From positions 116,349,554 to 116,413,553 of the forward strand of contig NC_092861.1 of assembly GCF_032062135.1 (NCBI RefSeq): DNA of 64,000 nt. Reading direction: 5' to 3'. This DNA is from Pyxicephalus adspersus. Its lineage: Eukaryota > Chordata > Amphibia > Anura > Pyxicephalidae. How positions within the stretch are numbered: the first letter of the stretch is position 1; each line of letters begins with the position of its first letter. The translations under genes and the position numbers were made by a program. The notes beneath the pieces are model-generated. The model was not told the origin of the DNA. It was given only the letters and a program-made list of their open reading frames with translations, and made no database searches. This document shows, in pieces, positions 37,237 to 49,981 of the stretch.

Positions 37237-38945
37237 AATGTACACAATGTACTTCATCTTAATATACTTATGATACTAAAAATTATCTTTGTGTCTTTCT
37301 ATAGCTTATCTGTCTACAGTAATGATATAGTTTGAAAATCTTATTCTTATAACATAACTGCTAAAGGTACACTAATACTAAGGTGTTACTGCAAAGCTGA
37401 ATACAAATAAATCATTTTCTCCAAACTGTCCTAATTTTGCCATGACATCATAAAAAAGACACACTGGATTAACCATGCTGTTAGACTATGCAATACAGTA
37501 TCTAGTAGTAAAAGAAGCTTTTAGTGTCTTTGTAGGTGCTTAACTGTTTTAGTTATTCTTCTTAGCCCACATGTTTTTCTTTCCAAGTGATTTTCATATC
37601 TTAATGTTTGTGCTGTAACTACTTTATTTGATATGTGTTTAATGTAGTCATTTTTGATTTCTTAATTGGGACTTATCTTGCCCACTCTCTATCCCACAAC
37701 TACTGCTTTAGCTTTAAGTTATGCGTTGACTAGTAGCATAAATGAGCAAAAAAAACATTTTTCGAGTTCTGCAACAGCAGCCTAAGCAGGGTGGATGTAC
37801 TACCATAATACCCATTTTTTATGTATAACTTAAAGAGGTTTTAAGCCTGGCACCAAGCATACATTCCCATGAGACAAAGCATAAGATTCTCAAACACCTG
37901 TAAGTGTATTGACCAGAAAGACAGAGTCAATTGATAATGATTAAGCAGTCAATACCAACGGTTTTCTGTTATATCTGCTTTAAAGCTTGTTTCTACAATA
38001 TCTGTGATGTTTCTTTTTGCCACTCTTGTGCATTTTGCCTTGTTCTCATGTGAAAATAGAAGACTAAGACCTGTTTTACCCAGAAAGAGCAGAAATGGTG
38101 ATAATATGAAAGAGGAACAAGGCTGGTGTTATAACAAGGCATTGGCATCATAACTACCCCTTGAACTATGAGGCATGTTCATAACTTCTATGCCCGAAAG
38201 AAGGGGCTTCCTGACAACATGATGTGGCCATCACAACCTTAACCAAGTACCCCATCTTAGTTTACCAATAAAGATTGGATGATGAAAAAACTAGATGTAG
38301 CAAAAGTTCAAAATAAAAAAATAGAGAAGGAAAAAAACTGGATATCTTCCTTTACAAGCAATGGAACAAAATGTAAGCCTGGAATCATGTTTTAGGAACT
38401 GTGAATTTTCCAGTGATGGAATTTATGTTGGAAATACAAACTGTGTTGTAATAAAATGCCCATTTCTAAGCCTGAAAAACCTAAATGAAAATGTAAAGAA
38501 TGACTTTCATGCTAGTTAATCTGTAAAACAGACCACTAACATTGATCGTATTCTTTTCACAATACATATTTTTGCTCTAGAAATTGCAATGGAAACATGT
38601 TATTATGCTTTCCTGAAATTATTTTGAAACTGTGGTTAAAAAGCCCATCATTTTATGCAATCTTTCCTTCTGAAGAAACCAAGCCACATGAGGGCTAAAT
38701 ATTTAGAGTGTAGCCATTATGACTAATATCACATCTCCTTCCCTGTTCTAGTTCTAGTTTTGTGCCTCATAGTCCTTCCTAATATGTTAATGTGTTTTGT
38801 TTTTGTTATATTCTTACAATGGGCTAAACAAGAAAAGTGTTAGTAAAATAGGTAAGACTTAGAATAGATTTAGTTAAAGGTTTATCCTTATGTCATAGTT
38901 TTACTTTTCTTGGGGGTAAAAGGAATTCAAATGAGGCTGACACAT

Positions 38946-39171
38946 TGGTCCTGATTTAATAAAGCTCTCCAAGGCTGGAAAGGATACGCTTTCATCAGTG
39001 AAGTTGGGTGATCCAGCAAACCCGGTATGGATCAGGTCCAGGATTGAACACATTTGCTAACAAATACCAAATGACTTTTAGGAAATTCAGTCCAGGTTTG
39101 CTGGATCACCCAGCTTCACTATTGAAAATGTATTCTCTCCAGCCTTGGAGAGCTTTAATAAATCAGGCCCA
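38946..39171. mobile_element. Palindromic MITE, GGGCCTGATTT family, copy 3
   Basis: Ends GGTCCTGATTTAATAAAGC and GCTTTAATAAATCAGGCCC, with inner GGGTGATCCAGCAAACCC and GGTTTGCTGGATCACCCAGC. It is the best preserved copy: both arms align over about 85 bases. Confidence 0.85.
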
Positions 39172-40208
39172 TTTTCTCCGACTTTGAGTTCCACGTTAAA
39201 TTTTTTTTCCATTCTGCAAAGCTTTGATAGCATGGTTTCAAAGTGTTAAATACCTGGTATAAAAGTAGGCACAGGTGGGTCCCCAAACATACCTCTATGC
39301 ACCCCAGAAGCCTGGTTTTTACTATATGCACAACTGCAATTTATTAGACAGCAGAAGCTTAGACAAGCCTGCAGCATCCCACAGTACTGTTTGGGAACCA
39401 TTGAGCAATGCCTATTTGCAATAAATCCTACAGAGAACATATGTCATGAATCTGGTTTTCTGAAAGCCTGGAAGTTGCAGACTAAATTTAGGTGGCTCCT
39501 AGGGTGCTGCAAGAAGGACTTTCCATAAAGGTACATGAAGATACCTACTGCCTGCTTTAGAAAATTTGAAGACTGCAAACAGCAATCAGATTCTAATCCT
39601 TATCTATTATTGTGATATAAAAACAGGTTCAGGAAAAACCACAGTATAATAGGTTTTCAATCTTAGTCAGTCACTTGGGTGCTTTAAATGCTCTGACACA
39701 CTACCATAGCCATCTATTATAGTAACTCCTTCTGCAATTGCAACGGCCTCTGACCCTCTGACTCAACAATTTTTTTCAAATCTATGCCCCTAGCTTACAT
39801 TGCCTGCTTTAATCCTTTGTATACAATGTTGCCTCTTTACGTTTTGGAGCTATGTAAAAAAATAAATCACATATATTGTTCAACTGTGAAATATATTTAA
39901 ATCACATAGGGCCCTTTCACATCAACAGAATGAAACCGCGTGGTTGGCAGCTTTTGGGAACCATGCTACGATCTGCTACAGATGCATGCAAAAGAATGGT
40001 TCTCAACCTCTCCTATTCAATTGGGACTGCAGTTAAGACAAAAACTTTGTGTCTCACAGCAGGTCTAAAATGGCCCTTACTTGCATGAAACCTGGAAAAT
40101 AGGAATATAAATTTGTATGTGTTTTCTATAGTTACCTTCAAGTATCCAAATGACACCACTCAAATCTGTTTCCTGTGTAGTACATAAAATACTTTATATG
40201 CTCTACTC

Positions 40209-40414
40209 CAGTGTTTCTCAAAGTTCCTTCAGAGTTTGCTAGGGGTTCTTTGAGCAATCTCATCTGTAGGTGTGACATTCTTCCCACTTGCCAACAATGT
40301 AAAAAGCATGCTTCCCACTGACCACCACGCTAATGTATTGTGAGCTGTGGATATAGTAAATATAGAAAGGGTTTTCAAGGGTTTCCCTATGTTAAAAAAG
40401 GATGAGAATCACTG
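40209..40414. mobile_element. Short non-autonomous hAT element
   Basis: Begins CAGTGTTTCTCAAAGTTCC and ends GATGAGAATCACTG, hAT-type inverted ends. It is flanked by CTCTACTC (40201-40208) and CTCTACGC (40415-40422), an 8-bp target duplication with one mismatch. At 206 bases it has no coding capacity. Its left part (AGAGTTTGCTAGGGGTTC) resembles the element at 34701, so both probably belong to one family. Confidence 0.85.
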
Positions 40415-41948
40415 CTCTACGCTATTCCCTGTGCTTTAAAATCTATACGCCCTGCATCATTCTTTTTGGGCACAAAACTGCACTGCATGTTTCACTCTGA
40501 ACACTGTGCTTTACATTCCATCGTGCAAAATGCTCCACATTGTACAACTGTCTATAATCCAAGGAGCTATACACTTTCCTGTACATTATAAACATATCAA
40601 ATATTTTCTACTGTACAATATATGACCTGTTTGTGGTAATTGCCCCCTTCTACCCCCTGGAATCACCAGACTTGGTCCCAGACTTTTCTATGCCAAAACA
40701 ATATTCCTTTGCATTTATTATACAAAGAGATTCTGCTTTGATAAGATCAGCATCATGTTTAATAGAATACATAAATGAGTGTGCATGTAGGGAGAAAAGC
40801 TCCAATTTTGGTTTGTCTAATGTCCAATTATCACCATCTTGTACCACTTATATACTTACCTACAACACAAAGTTACAGAGCAATGTTGTCTGAATACAGG
40901 ACCATTTAGTTTCATAAAAAGCCATGTCTTGTCTAACTGTTTAAAAGCTCTCTAAACCTTGGTTGTACTTGCTCTAAGAAAAAAAAACATGGATGTAAAC
41001 TACTCGGAAAATGAACTAAAACTGAAAGCTGAGCTAAATAAATGAAGAAGCAAATGTGAATCCAAAGTATGTATTATTTCCAGTCATGTAAACTGTCCTC
41101 CAAATATTAAGACATGCTGCAGTTGTAGAATAGGCAAATGACTAATGTACATTTTATGTTTTGTATTATAGAACAAGGCACACAAACCAGGCACATAGCT
41201 GCAGCATGCATGGACTACAAGTATTTTACATTGCTCTGTCAACAAACCCCCCTGTGCTATGACAGCTGCTTTATAACTAATCCCCCCTCTTACAAACGCC
41301 AGCTTGCACAGAGAATGGTTTTCTATTGCAAACTAGCAATCTAGAACAAATGTGGTATGCTGGCTATTCCTGGCAGCTCCGAGTACAAAGCCACCCTTTT
41401 AGTTTACAGCCATCTCTCTGTCTACTTGTGGTAATCAGGGAGGCTTACTTTAACTCACAGTGTCAAGTCAAACCCAATCTGCAGAAAAATGTTGGCATAA
41501 ACGAACAGCTTGCTTGTACAGAATTCTGCAAGACATATCCATTATAATAGCATTAGTTTCACAGGCTAATAACCACTATCAGTCTGGCTGCTGACCTTAA
41601 TTTCCTTTAATTTACTTGTCACTGATCTTTGTAAATATTTGCAGCGTTCAGTTGTTTAAAGCGTACCTAAACTCAGAATTTTCACTTTACATAAAATAGT
41701 GGACAACCCATTAATTTAAAGAAAAATTCTGTTTGTTTGTGTTTTTTTAAGTGCAACACCGTCCTCCTAATTTTTGATGGCCTAGGTGATCAAGAATGAA
41801 TGGGAGCGCAGAGCCTCCCGGGATACCTACGTCAGGCATGCGCAGAAGAAGCCTTTTCATCAATCAGAAAAAAAGGGAAAAAATTGCCGATTTCACACAT
41901 GCTTAGTGAGATTGGCAAGCTTTTTCCCCAATCTACATCACCTGATCT

Positions 41949-42127
41949 TGGGCCTGAACAGTGCGCGTGATATAGCAAATCTGGAATGGATTTTTCAAAA
42001 ATCATTTATTAGTTGACAAATATTTTCAATCCTGGACCAGATCCATTTCAGGTTCGCTGGATCACCCAGGTTCTCCCATGATAGTCTATCTTCTCTAGTG
42101 TTGGAGAGCTTTAATAAATCAGACCCA
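41949..42127. mobile_element. Palindromic MITE, GGGCCTGATTT family, copy 4 (left arm damaged)
   Basis: The right arm is intact (GGAGAGCTTTAATAAATCAG), as is the inner GGTTCGCTGGATCACCCAGG. The left arm keeps GGGCCTGA but the CTCTCCAAG segment is lost. Confidence 0.7.
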
Positions 42128-42749
42128 TTGATTTCAAAGGGCCCATATTACACCAATGCACTTGCTTTGATGTGTACTGGTAACTGGATATGCTTATAAT
42201 TTGCAATAAGGAAATAGTAATCTGGTTCCTGCTATGGAAAAGCAAAATGTTTAAAGCACATAGCGTGCATTAAAAAAACCACATATGGTTTATATCCAGC
42301 CTTACAATCGTGTGCAGTCTGATTGGCTGTCAGTGCAGTCACATTTCGCCTGGTATACAGTAGATTATTACACAGAACTATTATATCATTATTTAAATAA
42401 CACTTCATGATTTTTAAATTAAATAATAACAGGAATAAAGAATAGGTTTTTATATTTGTCTTAAGTCAAACAATTTCTTTCACTTACTTCATGAAGTGTA
42501 ATTCATAGATTTACAAAAGGTACTATAAAAAGTTAAACATTTTACAAAAAAAATAATACAAACGTTTCCCATGTGCTTTTTATTCATGTGCATGAATTCT
42601 GTTTGTCACTGCCCATAAATTTCACTAAACCATGCACGGGGACTTAGAAGTCCTATGTAGATTGGCTGGGCTACTCCCTGTAGGGTTTCAAGTATACTAG
42701 GAGCCAAATTCCCTTCACCCAACAGCAAATGTGTCACAGATGATGTTAC

Positions 42750-42960
42750 CTTATGGACACAATTACATATAATTACATAGTTAACAGAGCTGAACAAAAG
42801 ACAGATATCCATCAAGTTCAACTATTCACAAAATTGTTTATGTCCAGAAAAGGGCAAATTAAAACACCCCTTGATCTTTTCCTCAAAAGAGTAAAAACTT
42901 ACCCTTGACCCGATGAAGGCAATCAGATGCTTTTCCTGGATCAAAATATTTCCATACTAT
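42750..42960 (+). repeat. Frog-type interspersed repeat (CATCAAGTTCAAC)
   Basis: TTACATAGTTAACAGAGCTG, CCATCAAGTTCAACTATTC, then GGCAATCAGATGCTTTTCC and TGGATCAA. It matches the order of a widespread amphibian repeat ('ACATAG…CCATCAAGTTCAACC…GGCAATCAGA…CCTGGATCAA'). A copy also lies at 62020. Confidence 0.6.
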
Positions 42961-43708
42961 AACTTTCATTATTTCTGTGAATACCAACGGTTGAATAAAA
43001 AACATATTGATGTATTTGTAAAGGTTGTTTTTGGTTTTGCTATTGCTTCTTTGTTAGTCTGGTCAGAACTCAATGAAAATGCGCATATGACATGGTGACA
43101 TCACTAACTTTGCCCAACCAGGGAGTAATTCAGCACAGCAGCTTGCAAATAAAGTTATTAACATACTAAAGGGTATTACCATTAGAATACCACAGAGAAC
43201 TGGTGACTAAACCACTAGTATTTTTGGATCCAGACAACATTTTGTTTTTCATGCTTATATTATATATATTGTCCTAATTAGATTAAAAAAGATCAATTTA
43301 CACACCCTCATAATGATCAGTCTGTACAGTTTAAAGGGTTTATTACTGTATGTCAGGGCAATTATGTGGCATACATTTTAAATTATCCATGTGGTTTTTA
43401 TTCCGTAGAGGAAACAACAGAAATGGAAAAAGAAAGGAATAGTCAGACACGTGAAAAAAATGGATAGAATTACAAGAAAGTGCATTCAGTGGTAGTAATG
43501 GTGACCGGATGAAAGAAATTAAAAAAGCCATTCCTTATTAATTTATGCTGTTCACCTGGGGTAATTTAGTATTTTCTGTTTTCATGGTGAAAAAGTCACA
43601 TCATAATACATTTTTTTTTGTTTAATTTTTTTTTAAGTTTTGGATAAAAGGGTTAACAGATTTCATCTGTTCATCTTGGAGACAGAAAATTTGTGGAAAT
43701 CCAACATT

Positions 43709-43792
43709 TAGAGCTCTACTTATAAAACAGGGAATCTTAAATTTCCTCAAACATTTCCTGGTGGGAATCAATTACTGCCATTAAACAGTTAC
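43709..43792. repeat. Partial copy of the TTATAAAACAGGGA repeat
   Basis: Shares ATAAAACAGGGA and TGGGAATCAATTAC with the 55288 copy, but lacks the second arm. Confidence 0.6.
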
Positions 43793-44758
43793 TCCGCGTG
43801 TACACCTTCAAGCTAAAATATCAGAAAGACCAGCATGCTTTGCAAAGTAAATATAATTGGTATAGTCTAATTGTCTTTTTCTATACATAATTATAAATAG
43901 AAATGCTACAAAAATCAGATAAGTTAAAGTTTTTTTCAGTATGGAAGAAAAAGTCTGCTAGCAATGTAATTGACATGCCAAAAAAATAAAACTGACACTT
44001 ATTGTGCCTGTGCAACTTAAATACATTGCTTGTCATTTTACATAGGAGAGAAAAGTTAGCTGAAGTTGTGTTTTAAATGCTGAGTTCTAATCACAACACA
44101 AAATAGATGAATTCATATGCAAATGTGTTTATGAGTATTCTATAAAAATGAATAATCATTTAATGTTCCCTTCCAAGTATTCAACTGAAAACATCTCAGC
44201 CAAGATGACATAATTTGAGGTCTAACCAAATATGAATTAAAGGACTCCTTGAGAAATATATATTCTGCCTTTTTCTGAGTTCTCCTATGCAGATTAGTAG
44301 TTGTGGTTATTGTGATTGTAGTGGGGTAGGGACTCAGAAACTACTAATGCGTTAGATTAGAGCGTCAGCCAAACAACTCGCATTTTCAGTTGGTGGTTTG
44401 CAATGTCAGCAGAGGTTTGCATTTAAATCTGAACTCCAACCAAACAGCTAAATACATAATTGGAATACATACAAAGGAGAGGTTTTACCTGCCAAAGGAT
44501 TTGTACTTTTGGTCACCAAATCCTGAGATTTATACTATCATACTACACGGCACAGCCTGTTTTGCTGACCCGACTTTTCTCCACTGCACTTATGCAATAC
44601 AACTTGGTCATATTCTATCTACCAGACTGAAAATGGTCAAGTTTTTGTTCTTCCTTGATAGCACATGTGCATGTAGTGCACTTGATTGGTGACAGGTACT
44701 ATCTCTGTTTCTGAATGCTGCTGTACAAGTTACAAAGTATAAACTAGAAGCATCTTAG

Positions 44759-44905
44759 TTTGTAAGCCCTTCTGAGCAGTCATCTTCTCCTCCTGTGTCA
44801 CTGTCTGTCATCTCTCATTTGCAACCCCTATTCAATGTACAGTGCTTCGTAATATGTTGGTTCCATATAAATATTGTTTAATATTAATATTATTAATAAA
44901 ATTTA
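44759..44905 (+). repeat. SINE-like frog repeat, CTATATAAAT tail
   Basis: Reads TCCTCCTGTGTCACTGTCTG, then ATTTGCAACCCCTATTCAATG, ACAGTGCTTCGTAATATGTT, and ends in AT/TAA repeats. One of about six copies. Confidence 0.7.
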
Positions 44906-45045
44906 AAATAGATGTCAGCTTTAATGAACTAATAATTGTACAAAATTATGTTTTTAATATGTGCCTCATGGGTAACCCATGCAAGATATAAAATTTTATT
45001 TATCTTTTCTAAAGTATCTTACCCAACAAACTGAAAACCAATTAC

Positions 45046-45155
45046 ATTCTCCTCCTGTGTCACTGTCTGTATTCATCTATCATTTGCAATCATTTGCACA
45101 GTGCTGCGTAATATGTTAGCGCTATATAAATCCTGTTTAATATTAATAAAAATAA
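45046..45155 (+). repeat. SINE-like frog repeat, second copy
   Basis: CTCCTCCTGTGTCACTGTCT, then GCACAGTGCTGCGTAATATG and GCGCTATATAAATCCTG, then TTAATATTAATAAAAA. It is 140 bases downstream of the previous copy in the same orientation. Confidence 0.7.
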
Positions 45156-47205
45156 TTCTTACCTAGGTAACAAAGAACATCTCTATCTCTCTCTCTCTCT
45201 ACAACTAACCAGTTTGTTAAACAGGACCAAGTGATCACTCCTCAATGTAAGTGCAAATATACCTATTGTATATAGACACTTTAAAACATCACTACATGAC
45301 TTATCATACAGTACCCTATAAGATATACCCTAAAAATACATCTTCACATATAACATAAGTACCTCTAAGTAGCCATGATAACATTTTTTTATATACAACA
45401 CCCTTAAAGCTTGTTTCTGCATACTAAAAATATTTGTACATAGTAAATCTATGAAGAAAAAAAAGTTATGTTTATATACTGTATTTTGCTTTTGTTAATT
45501 TGTCTTTCAAATCTTATGCTGTTATATCAATTTGAATGTACTGTATACCTTTTTGAATTGAGATGCTTATTAGACCCTTTCTGTTATTGTTCTATAAATT
45601 AGTAAATGTCTCTTAAGTCCCTTGAAGAAGCCAACCGGCGAAACGCGTTGAGAATAGAGATGGCAATGTCATTTGCGATCACTAAAAAAAGACTGTAAAT
45701 GTGGATAACTATTATTACTTTTTCTACTTTTCATGCCTTTCCCATTGGGAGTAAATACTTTTTATCTGGTATGCCAAAAAGACCCTCTCTGCTTTTTCTT
45801 TCTGTATAGACTAGACGTTTAGTTATGCTAATCTTTACAAAATGAATACAAATTTCTAATAATAAAAAAATATGCTGCTAAAGACACATCTTCACTCTAG
45901 AAATGCCTCTTATATGTGCAGTATGGGAATACAATGAATACAGCTACCATATATAATACCTTGTTTACACATATATTGCTTTTATATGCAGTTTTACCTA
46001 ATACCAACATGAGAACAGCAGGTATTGTGGATCTTTTACTATGAGCACCATCTGTATGCTGCCTCTGCTTTAGGCGACTTCTTCCTTAAAATCCCCAAAC
46101 CTTACATATTGCATTATTTTTAATTACTTTCAATGGTGATTTGAAGTTTTGAATGTAGCACAATACATACTTAATTTAACACAAAACTGTTCCCTGATTT
46201 AATTGTTTACATAAAATGAAGAAATCATTAGTTACAGATGTTAAATTTTATTACTGCTAACACATAACTGAACAAAAGTGGTACCCGCAAGGAGAAACAT
46301 ACAGGACTGGTTCACAGCCCATGCATTTCATTTACAACACAGCAGAGAGAAAGGCATTTTTCACACTTTGCTACAGTGAACACACCTAATGTGCCAAAAA
46401 GTAAGGGTTTTCCAGGGCTCAACACCAGCAGAGTGCTGATAATATTACTGTGCTTCTTTATCCACAGTTTTGTTATCTGCTGTGCTTTTGTATTCACACT
46501 TGTACCCCACTGAGGACCAGCTGTTCCCAAGTACTTGAAGCCAGCATTGCAATGTACCGTGCAGCAGCAGTTCACAATCAAAACTGAATTATGCAGTTGT
46601 AAAATCCCATGATGTGGAAAAGACTGCTCTGTTTTCACAGCTTAATCCTGCATTAAAACGTGGCTCTGCCTGTCAATCAAATCAACCAAATGTCAAGCTC
46701 AAAGAGGCTCAGTGAGAAGTCATTCTGCTGACATTACAGCCTTCTCTGTGAATAATACAAGGGTACCTAAAGTCTATGTGAAGCCCTTTTTTTAACATTT
46801 TGGGTGCATTTTGGATACAGCAGAAATATATTGAAACCCTTCTCTAGTTTTTAGTGCCACCTAAACCATGTTAGAGTGAGATTTTCTCTTAGTTGCCCCT
46901 TATTTCTTTATACAAAAGCAAAAAGAAAGACAACAGGTATAAAGCTAAAAGAATGAAACCAGTATTCCCTACCACTGTATTATTGCACATAAATTAGCCA
47001 CAAATTAACAATAAAAAGCAACCTCTAAATGGTATTGTTAGACTGTTTTTTGCTTAGATGTCAATCCAAGCAAAAAAAAAGTATACATATATACACTATA
47101 TATATATATATATTTATATTAAAAAAATTGATTTATTGATATTACATATTGATATAACATTTACAAGCTATTTATATTGTAACCACATACAACATGCAGG
47201 CTTAC

Positions 47206-47277
47206 CTCACTTGAACCACTCTGATTGGGTGGAATTTGGTTTCCAGAGCCGGATTGGCTACTATTAGTATCAAAAAT
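47206..47277 (-). CDS. TIAM2: TIAM2 exon F: short flexible linker
   Basis: 24 codons, phase 0 to 0; acceptor ACACCTAG|ATT, donor AGTGAG|GTAAGC. The translation begins IFDTNSSQSGSGNQIPP and ends NQSGSSE: a Ser/Gly/Asn-rich flexible segment matching the variable IFDS…NSSE linker of TIAM2. It lies only 223 bases from exon E, the shortest intron in the window. Too short and low-complexity to recognise alone; the call rests on position, splice sites, phase and the IFD…SSE ends. Confidence 0.9.
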
Positions 47278-47500
47278 CTAGGTGTAAAAGGAATGGGATA
47301 AAAATAGTTAGAAACCTGCAGCCTATAAATGGGTGTAGAAGGTTAGAGGTTTACATAAAAAGAGACAATACAATACTGTACTATACTAATACTATACAAA
47401 GAGACATCCACGTACTCTACACATTTTATTTCAAAACAACGGTCATAACATTTTTAGTAGGCAGAATAAAAATTGACATTTGCCTTTTTGTTTCATTTAC

Positions 47501-47647
47501 CTGAGTTACTGAAGGTCTTTTTTCCTTTCCCTTCCTGGCCAGGGTGTCAATCCCTTTAAGGGAAGAAAATAAACTCTTCTTGATCTGCACTTTTTGGGAA
47601 AGAGAAAATGTTCGTTTCCGTAGGGCAGATTCGTCCCGTGAGCAGAT
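47501..47647 (-). CDS. TIAM2: TIAM2 exon E: basic Ser/Arg-rich linker after Ex
   Basis: 49 codons, phase 0 to 0; acceptor CTCTTTAG|ATC, donor CTCAG|GTAAAT. It reads ICSRDESALRKRTFSLSQK, VQIKKSLFSSLKGIDTLARK, GKEKRPSVTQ. The block is basic, with RKRTFS and KRPS typical of Ser/Thr kinase sites (inference). As I recall mammalian TIAM2, the part after SLTQ is RGRNKKGIFSSLKG; here it is KVQIKKSLFSSLKG, so the middle has drifted while the flanks are kept. Confidence 0.95.
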
Positions 47648-48465
47648 CTAAAGAGTTAAAAATAAAGTATAATCCTACTCCATATATTCATATTTAACAC
47701 AAACAAAAGGTAATTACTAAAACATACATTTGTACAATGAAAATGGACTAAACACCCCCAATGTAAAAGAATCCGAAATGTGGCTGCAGTGAGTTACATA
47801 TTTTATGGTTTCGGGACTGGTTTTTTAGCAAATGTAATAGGACATTGAGCTGCATACTGATGATGTCTTCCTTAAAAAAACGTTATTGTTCCAAATATAG
47901 AGAAAGAGAGTCCCTATTTAGTAAGTGTCTTTTTAAATATGGAATTGTCCCATACAGCTCCCTGTGGCTGCATATGTCTGCCATTTGACTATTCCTTCCC
48001 AATATGTGGAGGTTATTGAAGAAGAGAAAATGAAGGGGGTCAGGAAAAGTGAGGGTAATAGCAATATGGCTGCTTCATGGAGGTTCATCACGCCTGGAGG
48101 CTGGATGGAGCGGAGGGGGGTGGTTCGCTGCCTGCCCACCACACCCCAGCCTGCAGGTACTGCTCCTGACTGCACGAGGCTGGATGGGGCAGAGCCTGTC
48201 ACCCCCACTACTCGCCCACCACACAGCCTTGCAGTGGAGGTGACTGTGTGGTGGGCAGGTGGTGAGCCACCCCTCTCCGTCCTCATTCATTCTCAATAGG
48301 AAGCGTGCTGGTACTGTACCTACATAGCAGGAAGTTGTCTCTCGTCAGTACAGTACACCAGTCATTCTGATGAGTGTATTTAAAAATGTTTAGGCAATTA
48401 CTGTGCATGCACAGCAAAGTAAAAAATGTATTAATTATTTAATATTATTTAATTATTAAAATAAT

Positions 48466-48551
48466 GTACCTGTTCCGACTTACATACAAATTCAACTTAA
48501 GAACAAACCTACAGTCCCTATCTCATATGTAACCCCGGGTACTACTTGTAT
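48466..48551 (+). repeat. Interspersed repeat, CCGACTTACATACAAATTC type
   Basis: TACCTGTTCCGACTTACATA, CAACTTAAGAACAAACCTAC, TGTAACCCCGGGTACTAC: a short repeat I recognise from amphibian sequence, family name unknown to me. It may be the end of a longer element reaching back to the GC-rich block at 48065. Confidence 0.5.
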
Positions 48552-49047
48552 ATTGCTGCACTGTAACACTAATATTAAAATAATGATTTAATTCTTTTGA
48601 ATAAGTATACATTTTTAATCTCTGATAGTTTGCTGTTAAAACAACAATCAATCCACTAAAAGATCTTTCTTCCCAGTTATAAACACAAGGGGCCTGAATT
48701 AATGAAATGTTCAGTAAAACAAGTACAGGAACATTAAATGAAGTGAACCTGTGGAGTTCTGGATTTTCAAATTCCCTGAACAGGAGATTACATTATTATA
48801 TAGGGAATATCATACAGGAGCTGTAAATATAGATTCTAGACTTAAAACATTTCAGCTCAACCTACTTTTATCTAACTTTAGCCTACTCAGATTATATGTT
48901 TTTTTGTTTGACTTACATTGCAATTTTCTTCAGGCTGTGTTGAAATCACTAGTAATAGACAGTAGACTCTAAATGTTTCTGGGGATCTTCTGCCATAATA
49001 TAGTGAATGCAGCTGCAACTGCACTTGGAGGTGCACATACTGAGTGC

Positions 49048-49228
49048 TTGGCCTGATTTAATAAAGCTCTCCAAGACAGGAACAGGTAGACTATCATGGG
49101 TGGTTCACCAAACCTGGAATGGATTTCCCTTCCTGGACCACATCCATTCCAGGTTTGCTGAATTACTTAGGTTCTCCCAGGATAGTCTATCTTCTCCACT
49201 CTTGGAAAGCTTTAATGAATCAGGCCCA
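49048..49228. mobile_element. Palindromic MITE, GGGCCTGATTT family, copy 5
   Basis: Ends TTGGCCTGATTTAATAAAGC and GCTTTAATGAATCAGGCCC. It is shorter than copies 1-3 and ends 34 bases before the hAT element at 49263. Confidence 0.82.
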
Positions 49229-49262
49229 ATGTGTGTTGGATTTCAATCCACAAATCTTAGAC

Positions 49263-49562
49263 CAGTGATTTTCAACCACTGTGCCGCGGCACACTAGTGT
49301 GCCGTAAGAGATCTTCAGGGTTTACTGTGAGAAATTATCCAAGTCAATGTCGAATGTGTCTGTGCTGTAGTGACTGACAGAGTAATGTAATACCCTTCCA
49401 TGTCAGTGGGTGGCAGTAGGTAGCTTAATTGCCTTGTTTATTCTTAGAGACAAGTAAATTAGCCACAGAGTGTCATTTTGTAGTGGTTTTGATTTGTGGT
49501 GTGCCGCAGGATTTTTTCAATGTTAAAATGTGGCGTGGCTCAAAAAAGGTTGAAAAACAGTG
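49263..49562. mobile_element. Short non-autonomous hAT element, GTGCCGCGGCACAC type
   Basis: Begins CAGTGATTTTCAACCACTG and ends GGTTGAAAAACAGTG, near-perfect inverted ends, flanked by TCTTAGAC (49255-49262) and TCTTCGAC (49563-49570), an 8-bp duplication with one mismatch. The 300-base body contains GTGCCGCGGCACAC near the left end and GTGTGCCGCAGG near the right, a secondary inverted motif. It is non-coding. Confidence 0.87.
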
Positions 49563-49893
49563 TCTTCGACAGCAATGCAGGATGTAGTAGGATGATGTTA
49601 CTATGATAAGACCTGTAATTCACCTTAAGGTTTGCTGACTCTTCTTTCACTAATAGTGCTATTAGTGCTATTTGCAAATATCAACCAAGTTCTGCAAATA
49701 TTAAGACATTACTTCAGCTCTAAAAATTAGGAACGAACAGAGAGACAGTTTGGCAATATGACTATTTAAGGCTGAATTCACCCAGTTAGTTGGCAGCTGC
49801 CCTCCTAATCCTCGCAGTCCCTGCACCAAGTGCATACCCACCCCTAGCTTGCCCTAGACGGCAACCTCTTACCCCTGAATGAATAAGAGCAGG

Positions 49894-49981
49894 ATATCCT
49901 ATTTAATGTACAGCGCTGCGTAATATGTTGGCGCTATATAAATCCTGTTTATTAATATTAATAATAATAATAATAATAATA
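49894..49981 (+). repeat. SINE-like frog repeat, 3' part
   Basis: TGTACAGCGCTGCGTAATAT, then GTTGGCGCTATATAAATCC, then a TAATAATAAT tail. It looks close to the family consensus. Confidence 0.75.

Larger units (their letters stand above)
31650..47205 (-). other. TIAM2: TIAM2 intron F-G, the largest intron in the window
   Basis: A 15.6-kb intron rich in DNA-transposon debris: hAT elements at 33823, 34701 and 40209, palindromic MITEs at 36696, 36979, 38946 and 41949, SINE-like tails at 44759 and 45046, and a frog-type interspersed repeat at 42750. It also has a pair of CTCF-like motifs near 31.8-32.1 kb. About 43800-44750 and 45160-47050 showed nothing I could assign apart from a GAAGCC motif at 45619 and short CT and AT simple repeats. 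Confidence 0.7.

Noticed and set aside
47933..48299. Overlapping frames of 111-117 residues on both strands
   Set aside because: GC-rich sequence lowers stop frequency; the opposing frames are equally open, and no domain or splice structure is visible.
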